A stretch of 64,000 bases of DNA. It comes from Dichotomocladium elegans. Its lineage: Eukaryota > Mucoromycota > Mucoromycetes > Mucorales > Lichtheimiaceae. Shown here in pieces: positions 11,560-21,339 of this stretch. The position numbers and the translations under genes were made by a program. The stretch is taken from NCBI GenBank assembly GCA_025716815.1, contig JAIXMN010000008.1:496001-560000 (forward strand), read 5' to 3'. Under the pieces are notes generated by a model. The model ran no database searches, was not told where the DNA came from, and was given only the letters and a program-made list of their open reading frames with translations. Positions within the stretch are counted from its first letter, which is position 1, and each line of letters begins with the position of its first letter.

Positions 11560-11692
11560 TTCTACCTACAAAGTAATTTTTAACACCCATTTAAAATGCA
11601 TCCCGGGCACGTGCCCTTCCCATTTTAAGAAACACATTTAATTTTTACATTTCTTCATTTCTTTCTCCCATCCTGCATCCATTGATTGGCCC

Positions 11693-12461
11693 ATGTCCAC
11701 AACAATTTGCAATTCCTATAGCAGAGATCTTTTGTTTGAATACTCCACTACCGTCGGTACTCAGCAATCATTTTATTACCGCCAGCATTTGAGCAATTCA
11801 ACCTCATCCTCCTACAAATTCAAAGAGCCAAAGCACATTGTTCCGACGGTTCCCCGTCAACGAACGTATGCATCCCGTCGGGGATCAAAATGGTCCCATG
11901 TATGGTGTCTCATGGATATGCCTATTCTCCTCTTGTAGACGAGCGCCTCCAGGGTCACCCCTAAGCTTTATTCGCCCTGAAAAGATCCCTGCTCGAACTT
12001 CTACGCCACAACAGTGCTTTCAATTGGAGCCGCAGTTTCAACAAAAGCAACAACCGTATCCACTCCTGGTGCCACCGCTACTGGAGTCGTCATCAAAAAC
12101 TACCCTGCACAGGCCTTCTCCTTTAAAATCGACGCGATCATCACCAGCCTCCATTTCCACAGCACGTAGATCGACAAAGTGCGGAAGAAAGGTCAGTTTC
12201 AACGAGCAGGTTATCGTTGTACGCACGGTCTTTACGGACGACGATGACAGCGATGAGGAAGAGGAAGAGGAAGAGGAAGAAGGAAAGGATGTACACGATC
12301 AGAATTACGAAGGATGGATGCCCCAGCGCAGGCGATCAACAGGTTCTTCGCCAGACAAAGAGTTTTATCGACAAAGTGAGGAGCAAATCGCTACTACCAG
12401 GGAGCAACTACTTAAAACGTCAGTGTCCTTGAAGTGGCTAAGCCGACGTTTGCTTCGCTAA
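11693..12461 (+). CDS. Hypothetical protein with PP1-docking RVxF motif and acidic tract
   Basis: Two exons fit best: 11693-11865 and 11939-12461, joined across a 73-nt GT-AG intron (11866-11938) that links VPRQRT to RAPPGSP. The protein is Ser/Pro/Gln-rich and probably disordered. It carries CGRKVSFNEQVIVV, a good match to the [RK]-V-x-F docking motif for protein phosphatase 1, directly followed by an acidic run (DDDDSDEEEEEEEEE). RVxF next to acidic residues is common in PP1 regulators. The C-terminus is basic (KWLSRRLLR). AATAAA at 12472-12477 follows the stop. No homologue is recognised, so the PP1 role is inference. Confidence 0.55.
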
Positions 12462-12564
12462 TGTCTTCTACAATAAAATGAATGATGGACAACTCCATTG
12501 TTTCCCATTGTTTCTTTTCATTTTTCAAAGAAAAGAAAGGAAATAACGAATTCCTATTTGTGGC

Positions 12565-14850
12565 ATGAGCGACTCTATCCGAGAAACATGGGCACGAAAA
12601 GTGGACACCATCCTTCTAACATCGATCCCTGAAAGACTGAAAGCCATCTCGTTCCACTTGGACAGGCATCGACAACAGCAGCATCAGTATGATGTTTCTG
12701 GTGATGGAAACAAAAGGCGACGATTAGATTCGAATGTTCTCGAGGAAGCAGTACTACAGGAAGTTGAATATCTTCTCCATTACACGAGCCGAGGTATTAA
12801 GCTCGCATTTAAAGTTTGCAAAGTCGGTCTTAGCATCATAAAGTAAAGGGCTGGGCTCGGCAAGAACTTCTTGAGCTAAGCTTCAAGAATGATGACGATG
12901 ATGAAGCCGTGATCTGCTGCAAAGGTACGTTGTCCTGTTGCACATCGTACTGCGCGTTGGACTTCTTCTAATCATATTTCTGTAGTAGTTGTCAATACCG
13001 GTACTCAAGTAGGAGAAACATTGGGATCTCGTGTGCTCGATGCCTATGTAGAGCATCATGTCCGCCGTGCAGATTTATTGTGGTAAAGGTCGATCCTACC
13101 TGTCTGCGAAGATGTAGGTTCATCCATGCCGCGCATCTACTTTGTAGCAAGAGAAACGCTGCTTCCGCAGATAAATCTCTCGTAAACATATATGACATGT
13201 AAGAATATACACCTGTACAAAACGAATATCTTGTTTATTTTTATCAAGCAGGCCTTTGAAAGCGTTGGAAACTGTTCACACCATCCATCTTTCATGCTGG
13301 CTGCAAGACATTGAAAATGCCTGTATGTTCTATTTTCGTCTTCTCGCACTTCTGTATCAATCTAAACGTCACTTTATCTTCAGACATGGCCTTCTGGGGT
13401 GCTGCTTCTACGCTATACCGTCAAAGGCACGAGGAATGAACCTAGCAATACTGTCTGCATTGACGTGGTTTCAAAAGAGAAATTGATGTCCTTCCCCGAC
13501 TTTCTCTACCTTTCCTTCCTTCCTTCCTTTCTACTTTAATGTTGCAATGAACACGATTCAAGCAGAACATATTGCTCAAAGAGTGAAAGCCGATCATTTT
13601 TCAGACAATTATGCATCCAAAAGGATCAACGCGCAAGTTGAAGAGGTGTGTGGGTAATCTTTTTATAAACCCCTCCATTGCCTGGCGGTGGGGTACACAA
13701 CAACCCTCATTTTTGACGCTAAACGTGATTCAGCTTCGACAACAAGGACGAACACATTGGGAACGTCGAATTATACTTGAGGAAGTCCAGACACTCATGG
13801 ACAACCCTAACCAGCTGACGGACGAGGTCTCAAAGAATGAAATAAGAACTGGAGACAAAATAATGGCGATTCCACACACACACAACTCATGCCATGATTC
13901 AGGAACACCATCACATTCGCAAAGTGTTGTATCCACCTAATGTTATTAATGGTTGTGCGTATGCGCGGACGATCCTGGATTGGACCGCCACCAAGCCACT
14001 GCAAAAGATCGCTAATGTAAAAGCAACGACGAGGTTAGCGGACAAATACTAAACTCCTGCCCTTTCCCCTTTTTTTCTGCTAGCCATTGAGCAACAAACT
14101 TGCTGATGCGGTGGATATGGGTCTGCAAGTAAAGCACAAAAGTATCGTTCGGATTATAGGGGAAAATATCAACGATGATCTTGTGGATTGGACCGAGACA
14201 AAGCAGAAAGAGCTTTATCAACTGCGATTAGCTGCGGTCGACACACGTATGCGATTAAGCAGACATGTTGATCACTACGTGAGGGCAAGTAAATGGAATA
14301 TGTGTACATGCTCACTTGTCGCTTATAAGAGTCACCGGCAGGCTACACTCGAAATCCTGGATATCGTGTGGCTCATTCTGAAAGAATTCAAGTGTCACCT
14401 TGAAGAAGAGAAAAACAAAACATTTGATATTTACTATTGCACATTAGCTGAATCTCTTCTTTTAAGCATAAAGTAAGTTACTTTGATAATGTGGATGTGT
14501 ATGGCCACTAAAATTCAGACAATAACTTATAGGATGCTCCATATCACTACGCTGATGACAACCTATGACCCACAGCTGACAGATGCATTGAAATCTCTAA
14601 GGTAGGATACAACAATTCGTGTGTGCTATACTCTTGGATAGGTATTCATATCCCATGTATAATTAGATCAATTCTCCAAGCACGTTTTAATGATACCCGG
14701 ACGCAATTGTCCTTTGTGCAGAAACGTATCCTGGACTATCAAGACCTAGGTGCCGACTTTGTCACGCTTGTCAACTCATATTCAACTGTACTTCGTGATA
14801 TTCAGGCAACTGAGGAAGATATTGGTCGGATACGCCTCCATCAGCCTTGA
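12565..14850 (+). CDS. Augmin-like protein, probable HAUS subunit 4 family
   Basis: A gene of many small exons starting MSDSIRETWARKVD. Helical exons follow: LEEAVLQEVEYLLHYTSR, KGWARQELLELSFKNDDDDEA, GETLGSRVLDAYVEHHVRRA, LRQQGRTHWERRIILEEVQT, LSNKLADAVDMGLQVKHKS, QKELYQLRLAAVDTRMRL and a C-terminal block LSFVQKRILDYQDLGADFV ending RIRLHQP. All-helical coiled-coil character and a C-terminus with YxxLGxxFxxLVxxYxxL resemble HAUS4, a subunit of the augmin complex that recruits gamma-tubulin to existing microtubules. I rate that as probable only, because coiled coils are easily misassigned. Exon joins in the middle (13380-13700) are unsure. AATAAA lies at 14858-14863. Confidence 0.5.
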
Positions 14851-14863
14851 TCTGCTCAATAAA

Positions 14864-15548
14864 CCAAACTCACAAGCTGTCCCAATGCCTGCCAAATATA
14901 ATTAAAAAGATGCTGTCTCGGATAGTGGTGGCTATTATGGATTTGCACGGTTTAACTATAATTCATGCCAAGTTTTTTGTTTGACGTTACAGTAAACATG
15001 GCTATGCAGCAAAGAGGACATGCTATTTGCGTTATTTGATGTACAATACGGTAACAAGTGTCGATTCTAGAATAGCTTCTTCTCATATTCGTTACTAGCA
15101 CTACTACTACCAGCCAGTTCCTGGTCATTGCCTCCTCCCCTTCCTCCTCCTCTGTCCAAGCGCGAGTCCTGCTGGCTGGAACCTGTTTCCGACAACATGA
15201 AATCAGGGGATAACCTCATGGTGCTCGAAAACAAATGCGCTCAGTACGGCAGGCATTACTATAGGAGGATCTTCCACAACCCATCTGTCATTGAATATGT
15301 GAGATTGGCGTATAAAGATGTCCGAGAAACAATTGTTTACTGATGCCACTTACAATAAGAGCAAGCAATCTCCAGGATCTGGGTTAAAGTCGATGAGGCA
15401 GGCAAATGGGGCCAAGAGAGGTTTTTCGTCGCATATCTGAGGAGGAAGTTCCTGGAGATCGTATCGATTATTCCACAGATGCATGTTAGACGTTACATAT
15501 TTGATTAAATGGATTATATAGTATTTATTAGTCTAACATAAAAACGTT
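14864..15548. other. Non-coding interval left of the LINE
   Basis: About 690 bp between the augmin-like gene and the tRNA-Val fragment. A 71-codon ORF at 15128-15343 begins with a proline run and has no recognisable domain; I do not call it a gene. The remainder is AT-rich. Confidence 0.4.
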
Positions 15549-15563
15549 GACTCGTTGGTGTAG
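15549..15563 (+). repeat. tRNA-Val 5' fragment, left piece (LINE target site)
   Basis: GACTCGTTGGTGTAG is identical to the first 15 nt of the intact tRNA-Val(CAC) at 25502. Its last 9 nt, TTGGTGTAG (15555-15563), recur at 20928-20936 on the other side of the LINE and are the target-site duplication. The fragment continues after the LINE with TTGGTTATCACG. Confidence 0.85.
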
Positions 15564-15804
15564 ACAAAACAGTTTATTTTGAAAGAGAAGGCGGTATGGA
15601 ACGTGTGCTCAATAAAGCGGTCGCTCTCGCCAGATCGACAAGGTGGCTGCGGCATGAAAAACCCAGAGTGGCTGGGAAAAATGAGGGGGCAAGAAGAAAA
15701 AAGAAAAGAGAAAGAGATAAAAATGGGAACAATGGGGTCGACAAAAGTGGAGAAGAAGAAACTATCTAAAGGGGGAGTGGGAGTGACAACGAGAAAAGAG
15801 AGGG

Positions 15805-18800
15805 TTAGGGATCAAGAACGAAATCATCCAGAATTGCTTCGGTTGCATGAACAGGGACAGGACGCTCGAGCCACCGGAGAAGAGATCCGCCGAGGTCGGG
15901 GTCTTGCGAGGCGGAGAAATCCTCATCAAGGTGACACGCCATGTCGACCTCTAGGAGGATCTGGCACACCACTGGCCAGGTGCGTTGCCAGTATTTGATG
16001 CGGGAGGAGGAGGTGATCTCAGAGCATGGCAGCTGGTTGAGGACCAATGAGAGCGGATCGCGATGATCATCATCATTGGCGACCCTCAACCGAGCGTGCA
16101 TGTTGAGGCAGAAAATGAGGTGACGGCGGCTTGTGTGATCATGCTTACACCAGCATGGTTTAGGGCGGCCAGGGAGCCAGCCCATACGCCAGCGGATGCA
16201 GCGGCTGCGTTCCTTGTTCGTCATTGGCAAGTACATGACCGGGTCAATGCCAAGGCGTGGACGGCATGCGCTTAGGAGGATGGCGCGGGAGGAAGCGAGC
16301 TGGTCGGCGAGGCGGTCTTGCAAACAGCTGCGGATGGCACCTTTCAAGTCCACTCTTGAGGCTTGATGCCTAGGACGAGAAAGGGCCACCCACACCGAAG
16401 AGCGATGCAACTTCGGCCAAAGGTGTCTGGGCTGCTTGATGGAAGGGAGGAGTGCGGAAAGGAGGGTGTCGTCAGGCAAGTTGTATGCACGGTGCACAAA
16501 TTTGGCCTGGAGGATGGCAACTCGGTCGACCATGTGGGGAAGGCGGGTGAGGTGGCGGAAGACGGCAGTGGAGGCGGTCTTGTGTCCCCCAAATATCATG
16601 CGAAGGCATTGATCTTGGGCGCGCTCAAGAGTTTTGAGGTCTTGGCGGGTGAGGTTGATCAGCGCGAGGCCGTATTCCATCTTTGGCCGTATGAATTGCT
16701 GGTACATACGGGTGGCGAGGAGGCGAGGGAAGCCATACGGGCTGACGCCAATGGCGTGCAGCATCCGCATGCTCGTGAGGGCGGCAGTGGTATTGAGGTG
16801 AAGGAGGGCTTGGTGATCGATCTGGCCAGCAGATGAAAAGGGAATCCCAAGGTACTTGAAGGAGGGCGATTGCGGGAGGTCGGTGCCATACAAGCATAGG
16901 GATGGGCGTTGGGTTGGGGCGTGGGCAGAGTCGAACAGCACCGCGCACTTGGCGGGATTCCAGCGATACCCGAGCTGAATGCTGTGTCGCTCGCATGCAG
17001 ACAGAAGAGCAGGCATGGTAGACCATGATCCAATGAGGACCACGTCATCAGCGTAGAGCAGGCAATTAATCCGTTCGCCACGCACCAAGAAGTTGGGGGG
17101 CTCCTGAAAATCGGCATATGCGTCGTCGGGAGGAATATCCTGTTCTGCAACACGAAGCAATCCTGGGAGGGAATTGATGTATATGGAGTAGAGGAAGGGG
17201 GAGAGAACAGAGCCTTGTAGCACACCTGTGACTGGTTCGAAGCGCCGTGACACAGTTCCTGTCAATAAAATCTCAATAGAAACATCATTAAACATGTGCT
17301 GTAAAAGAGTGAGGAGGGCAGGGGAGGCGTATGGTTCTAACTCATTCCAGACTACAGAACGGTCGACTGTGTCATAGGCGGACTTAATGTCGAGGAAGGC
17401 TAGGACGGGAGGCGTGCCGTGGGTGGTGGTGTGCATGGTGGATAGCTCGTGCAGGCAGAGGGCTTGGTCGAGTGTGCTGCGGTGGTGTCTAAACCCACCC
17501 TGGGCGATATCCAAGATAGGATATGCAGCCTCAAGGGGGTTCATGAGGCAAAGCTCGAGCAGTTTTCGGAGCACCGAAGTCAAGCAGATTGGTCGGAAGT
17601 TGGCGGGGTCTGTTGTGGGTCCCTTCTTGTAAACGGGGATGGCTTGAGCCAGACGCCAAGCAGCTGGAGTTGTACCCCATCGCCAACAAAGTTCAAAGAA
17701 CAGTGTCAACGTGGGGACAAGGGCACCAGACAGAGGGACGAGCATCTCGGCGCGCAGATGGTCGGCACCAGGGGCTTTGCGGGGAGGTAGGCGGCCAATA
17801 GCGTCCTCGACAACAGGAATCGTGAACGGGCAATCGTCTGTAAATGGTGGAGTCACGGCCGCGGGCAAAAGATCTTCATCAATCGGCGGACCGAGAAGGT
17901 GACCAGCATAGACCTGACCAAGATGGTCGGCCATCCGATCGGCAGCCACCTGCGGACCGCGAGGATCCACAAAGGTGGGATTGAGCCGTCGGTTACGTCT
18001 GATTTTGGAGATGGTCGCGGTAGCTTTGCTGAAATCACCAGCAGCTAACCGGTCACAGAACTCGCGCCACGTCTGACGACGACGCTGCTGGATGGCGCGA
18101 CGGGCAAGGGCAGCAGCTTCTTGATAGGCAACCCATCGCGAGAGCTTACTAACACCATCCCGAGCACGACGCCATTGGCGATAGCATTTCTCGCGGCGGT
18201 CGATGGCTTCTTCGAGAGCAGGGGACCAGAACCACTTGCAGGTGCGGCGGGGAGGCGGGCGGGATCCAAGGCTGCTATCCAGGGCTTGATAGATCGATTC
18301 GCACAGTTGGTCATGGAGTCGATCAAAATCGGGACGCGATTGATCTTCTCTAACTAGAGCCGTTAGAGAATCAAATAGGGGCTGGTTGAGCTCAGTGAAG
18401 AGCTGCACATACTGTGCAGTCTTCTCTGGGTCAGCCAGCTTACTTAATTTCCATAGGCGTCTAGTGTGCTTATTCGGCGGGGTTGGCTGGGTGGCGGGCG
18501 CAGCGAAGGTGAGATGCACCATCTTGTGATCGGAGCCGAGGGACAGATCGTCCCTGACTGTTAGTTGCGGGTCGACAAGAGGTGCAGAGCTCAGGAACCA
18601 GTCGATGATGCTAGTTCCCCGGAGTCGGACGTATGTGGGCATACCAAAGGCAAGGGAGGCATTCCAATGGTAGAGGCCGGTAGCTTGAATCCATTCGAGA
18701 AAGAGGGTGCCGCGTCGGGTGAGTACATGGTCACCAACAAATCGGCCAATGCGGGCATTGAAGTCGCCGCAGAAGATGGTGTTGGATGTGTTGGGCCATG

Positions 18801-19176
18801 TGAGTGGTAGGTTGGCAAGGACGTCGAGGGCTTCGTTATCTGGGAGGGAGGGCGGGAGGTAGAGACAATGGATGAGAGTATCACAAAAAAGACAGGAGAG
18901 TACATAAGGTGAGTCGGAAGGGATGGAAGTTACTTGGTAGGGGCAGTCGGGATTTACTAAAAGCGAAATACCCATGCTGCCTACGAATGCGTTTTCAAGG
19001 CGGCGACCATAGACATGGTGCTGTTGCCAGGATGTGGGATATGAATGAGGGGAAAGGAGCCAAGTTTCGGTGATAAAGAGAAGGGATGTAGAAGGAGTGT
19101 ATGTTAGGATGTTTTCAATAAGATGCCGTTGTAAGCCATTGGCATTCCAAATAGTAATAGTTATGTTTTTTAACAT
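15805..19176 (-). CDS. LINE ORF2: endonuclease-reverse transcriptase
   Basis: A 1123-residue polyprotein. The endonuclease at about residues 1-235 shows NITITIWNANGL, FITETWL, FCGDFNARIGR, IIDWFL and LGSDHKMVHL, the usual catalytic set of APE-type endonucleases. The reverse transcriptase follows (FRPICLTSVLRKLLE, LAFLDIKSAYDTVDR, GVLQGSVLSPFLYSIYINSL, LLYADDVVL) with the YADD catalytic motif at residues 708-711. A C-terminal Cys/His cluster (CWCKHDHTSRRHLIFC) may be a nucleic-acid-binding knuckle. No stop or frameshift is present, so it may be active. The ATG at 19174-19176 lies 2 nt after the ORF1 stop. Confidence 0.93.
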   Translation of the reverse strand: MLKNITITIWNANGLQRHLIENILTYTPSTSLLFITETWLLSPHSYPTSWQQHHVYGRRLENAFVGSMGISLLVNPDCPYQVTSIPSDSPYVLSCLFCDTLIHCLYLPPSLPDNEALDVLANLPLTWPNTSNTIFCGDFNARIGRFVGDHVLTRRGTLFLEWIQATGLYHWNASLAFGMPTYVRLRGTSIIDWFLSSAPLVDPQLTVRDDLSLGSDHKMVHLTFAAPATQPTPPNKHTRRLWKLSKLADPEKTAQYVQLFTELNQPLFDSLTALVREDQSRPDFDRLHDQLCESIYQALDSSLGSRPPPRRTCKWFWSPALEEAIDRREKCYRQWRRARDGVSKLSRWVAYQEAAALARRAIQQRRRQTWREFCDRLAAGDFSKATATISKIRRNRRLNPTFVDPRGPQVAADRMADHLGQVYAGHLLGPPIDEDLLPAAVTPPFTDDCPFTIPVVEDAIGRLPPRKAPGADHLRAEMLVPLSGALVPTLTLFFELCWRWGTTPAAWRLAQAIPVYKKGPTTDPANFRPICLTSVLRKLLELCLMNPLEAAYPILDIAQGGFRHHRSTLDQALCLHELSTMHTTTHGTPPVLAFLDIKSAYDTVDRSVVWNELEPYASPALLTLLQHMFNDVSIEILLTGTVSRRFEPVTGVLQGSVLSPFLYSIYINSLPGLLRVAEQDIPPDDAYADFQEPPNFLVRGERINCLLYADDVVLIGSWSTMPALLSACERHSIQLGYRWNPAKCAVLFDSAHAPTQRPSLCLYGTDLPQSPSFKYLGIPFSSAGQIDHQALLHLNTTAALTSMRMLHAIGVSPYGFPRLLATRMYQQFIRPKMEYGLALINLTRQDLKTLERAQDQCLRMIFGGHKTASTAVFRHLTRLPHMVDRVAILQAKFVHRAYNLPDDTLLSALLPSIKQPRHLWPKLHRSSVWVALSRPRHQASRVDLKGAIRSCLQDRLADQLASSRAILLSACRPRLGIDPVMYLPMTNKERSRCIRWRMGWLPGRPKPCWCKHDHTSRRHLIFCLNMHARLRVANDDDHRDPLSLVLNQLPCSEITSSSRIKYWQRTWPVVCQILLEVDMACHLDEDFSASQDPDLGGSLLRWLERPVPVHATEAILDDFVLDP

Positions 19177-19178
19177 AA

Positions 19179-20581
19179 TTATTGACTATCGGCGTTGGGG
19201 GTGGTGCGAGATGAAGATGAGCCAGAGACAGACATGAGTTCGTCGTCAATGGGTGTGGAGCTGTTATGTGTGCCCTCGACGTCAACGTTCATCGGGGCTT
19301 CGGTGACAAAAGGATTGGCGGTGGTCGCGGCAGTGGTGCGTTTTGTGTTGGGGGCGGACAGGATTTCTTGAAGATCTACATTGGTAAACCATCCGTTAGC
19401 AGTGAAGGCTCTGGCAACGGCGTACTTAACTGGCGCGCGAATGAAATCGACGGCCTTAAGAAGCCGTTGCTTGTGTAGTTCGGCGGCCTTTTCGCGACGC
19501 TCCTCCTCAGAGAGTGCCGCAAATTTGGGGTCACGGAGGTGCTTTGGATCACGAGGATCAAAGTCCTCTATCACCGGGATCCGGTGCTTGGCCAGTAATG
19601 TGGTAAACTCCTTCACATAGTCATTATGAAGGAGGATAGCCACTACCTGTCGATCGGGGTAATGCACATCTAAAATCCGTGCATTGTCAAAGCCGAGTTT
19701 GCGCAGACGGGTACGGAGCTCCTTGGTCGGCAGGCGGAATTTGCTCGGAATGTATATATATTTGAAGCCTTGCTCGCCCGAAGCAAAGCTAAATACACGC
19801 GAGATGGCAGCAGCGCGGCGGGGGGACAGGATCCGTTTGTTCTTCGTTGTGTGTGGGGACTTGGCTTTTTGCACACGATCCGCCCAGGTGAGTGGCGCAG
19901 GGGCAGAGGTAGCTTCGGTGGTGGGCGCGGCGGTGGCGTACCGAGATGCCGCGGTGCCAGTCGGTGCATCCAAGGGGTTTTTGACGAGCATGTCATCATT
20001 GTCATTGGCCTGAGCGTCCAGTTTAAGCTGCAGTGCAGCTATCGTAGCCTCCGCATTGGCGAGTTGGTTCTTCAACTGCTGGTTCTCAGCAAGCAGGGAT
20101 TCAAGCTGGTCCACCCGACGGCGGGTGGTATTAAGCTCCTCCATGATTTTTTGCATGAAGTCGGGGAGGGCTTCATGGTGCTCAAAGATGAGCGGGGCCG
20201 AGTTTGTGGCCGAGGTCTCCAAGGTGGATTCGATGGTATCCATCGCGTTGCTGGGAGGTGGGAGGGCAGGCGCGGGGGCCGGAATCGACTCCAACGAGGT
20301 GCAGGCTGGGGCAGACGTGGCATGGGCTGCAAGCAGCTTCTCCATAGCCTGGAACGTGTAGGTCGTGTTGCACTTACACTTGTACTGCGGCGCGGGGGAG
20401 TGGTTTTGCTGCTGCCGTTCTTCCGTATCCCATTGGGGAGGCGGCACACGGGGCAGACGAGTTCCTGGCGTATTTTTCGGAAAAGGGCCTCGTGTTCTAC
20501 AACCATAGTTGCAGCGGGAGAAAAATTTTTGGCTTTTTGCACAGCCGTTGCAGTTACTTTTTCTTTTGACGCAGCCCCCAT
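19179..20581 (-). CDS. LINE ORF1, nucleic-acid-binding protein with one frame break
   Basis: The main open frame runs from about 20447 to the TAA at 19179-19181. A coiled coil spans roughly residues 95-150 (TTRRRVDQLESLLAENQQ). A basic region and a globular C-terminal part follow (FKYIYIPSKFRLPTKELRTR, VAILLHNDYVKEF), as in RRM-like ORF1 proteins. Upstream, a second frame continues to an ATG at 20579-20581 (MGAASKEKVTATAV) and contains LFRKIRQELVCPVC; CPVC pairs naturally with a CKC of the main frame (YKCKCNTTYTFQ), suggesting one zinc-binding domain split by a single-base frame change near 20440-20450. The frame stays open a further 110 codons to the element's 5' end, so the true start is uncertain. 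Confidence 0.7.
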
Positions 20582-20927
20582 TTCAAAGGTAAACTGGAAC
20601 TCGGTCTGGGACTGCAATGTCGGGGATCGAGTAGCCGAGACGCGGTTCTTTTTAATCTCGGGGAGATGTGAAGGGCGGACTGAGGTGGTCGACAAACGGC
20701 GTTTACTGATTCCGCTGGTGATGGGGATGCGCGATGTTCGGGAGTTGTGCAAAGTCGAAGGGGCGGCCGATTGGACTTGGGATGTTCCTTCTGGTGATCG
20801 CGATGGGGATTCCTGCGCTATGGGGTGCACGTTTGGAGGTGTTGGTGGTGGTGTTTGAGATGTTATTGTTGCTGACGTCAGGGGTAAACTATTAGCCGCC
20901 GTAAAAAAGTGTACGGCGAGTGATTCC

Positions 20928-20948
20928 TTGGTGTAGTTGGTTATCACG
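20928..20948 (+). repeat. LINE target duplication plus middle piece of tRNA-Val fragment
   Basis: TTGGTGTAG (20928-20936) is the second copy of the LINE target duplication. TTGGTTATCACG (20937-20948) continues the tRNA-Val 5' fragment until the solo LTR interrupts it. The last CACG is the 4-bp target duplication of the LTR element. Confidence 0.8.
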
Positions 20949-21339
20949 TGACACGTGCGGTACCTGAAGCCAACAGAAAGATGAACGAAAACAATAGTAG
21001 TGGGGAGGGATGTATACGTAGATCGATGATAAAAATACAAGGAGATAGATCGTCAATGTAATATGATGCTAAACTACAGGGAAGTACAATGAATGCAACG
21101 AGACAATAATAACAAATGGCTCCAAGCCTCACCAGTCAAGTGGATTCAGTGCACCTTCAGAATTAGCCCCCAAAATAGAAATAGACGAGAGGGTCCTCCT
21201 TTTATTGATTTCCCCTCGGAGGTCTTTTATATTTCGACTCCTTAAAATGATTGACGAATGATAAAAATTGCACATAAGGTTGATGGCATGTGAAGATAGA
21301 CTGGAACGGTGATAACTCGGAATGATAGGGATGTAGATA

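Larger units (their letters stand above)
15564..20927 (-). mobile_element. Non-LTR retrotransposon (LINE), full length, 5.36 kb
   Basis: Transcribed on the minus strand, so its 5' end is at 20927 and its 3' end at 15564. Both ends are fixed by the 9-bp direct repeat TTGGTGTAG in a tRNA-Val fragment. It carries ORF1 and ORF2 in the usual order with a 2-nt gap. The 3' end reads AAAATAAACTGTTTTGT, with an AATAAA but no poly(A) or obvious simple repeat tail. ORF2 has an apurinic-type endonuclease and a reverse transcriptase and is uninterrupted. The element looks recent: 5' complete, ORF2 intact and the target duplication perfect. ORF1 has one frame break. Clade cannot be named without a tree. 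Confidence 0.9.

Noticed and set aside
15803..15811. GGGTTAGGG as telomere-like sequence at the LINE 3' region
   Set aside because: A single occurrence without tandem repetition; not evidence of telomere-targeted insertion.
19770..20858. 362-codon plus-strand ORF across LINE ORF1
   Set aside because: Antisense to a clear coiled-coil ORF1 and composed of Gly/Arg-rich low-complexity sequence; shadow frame.
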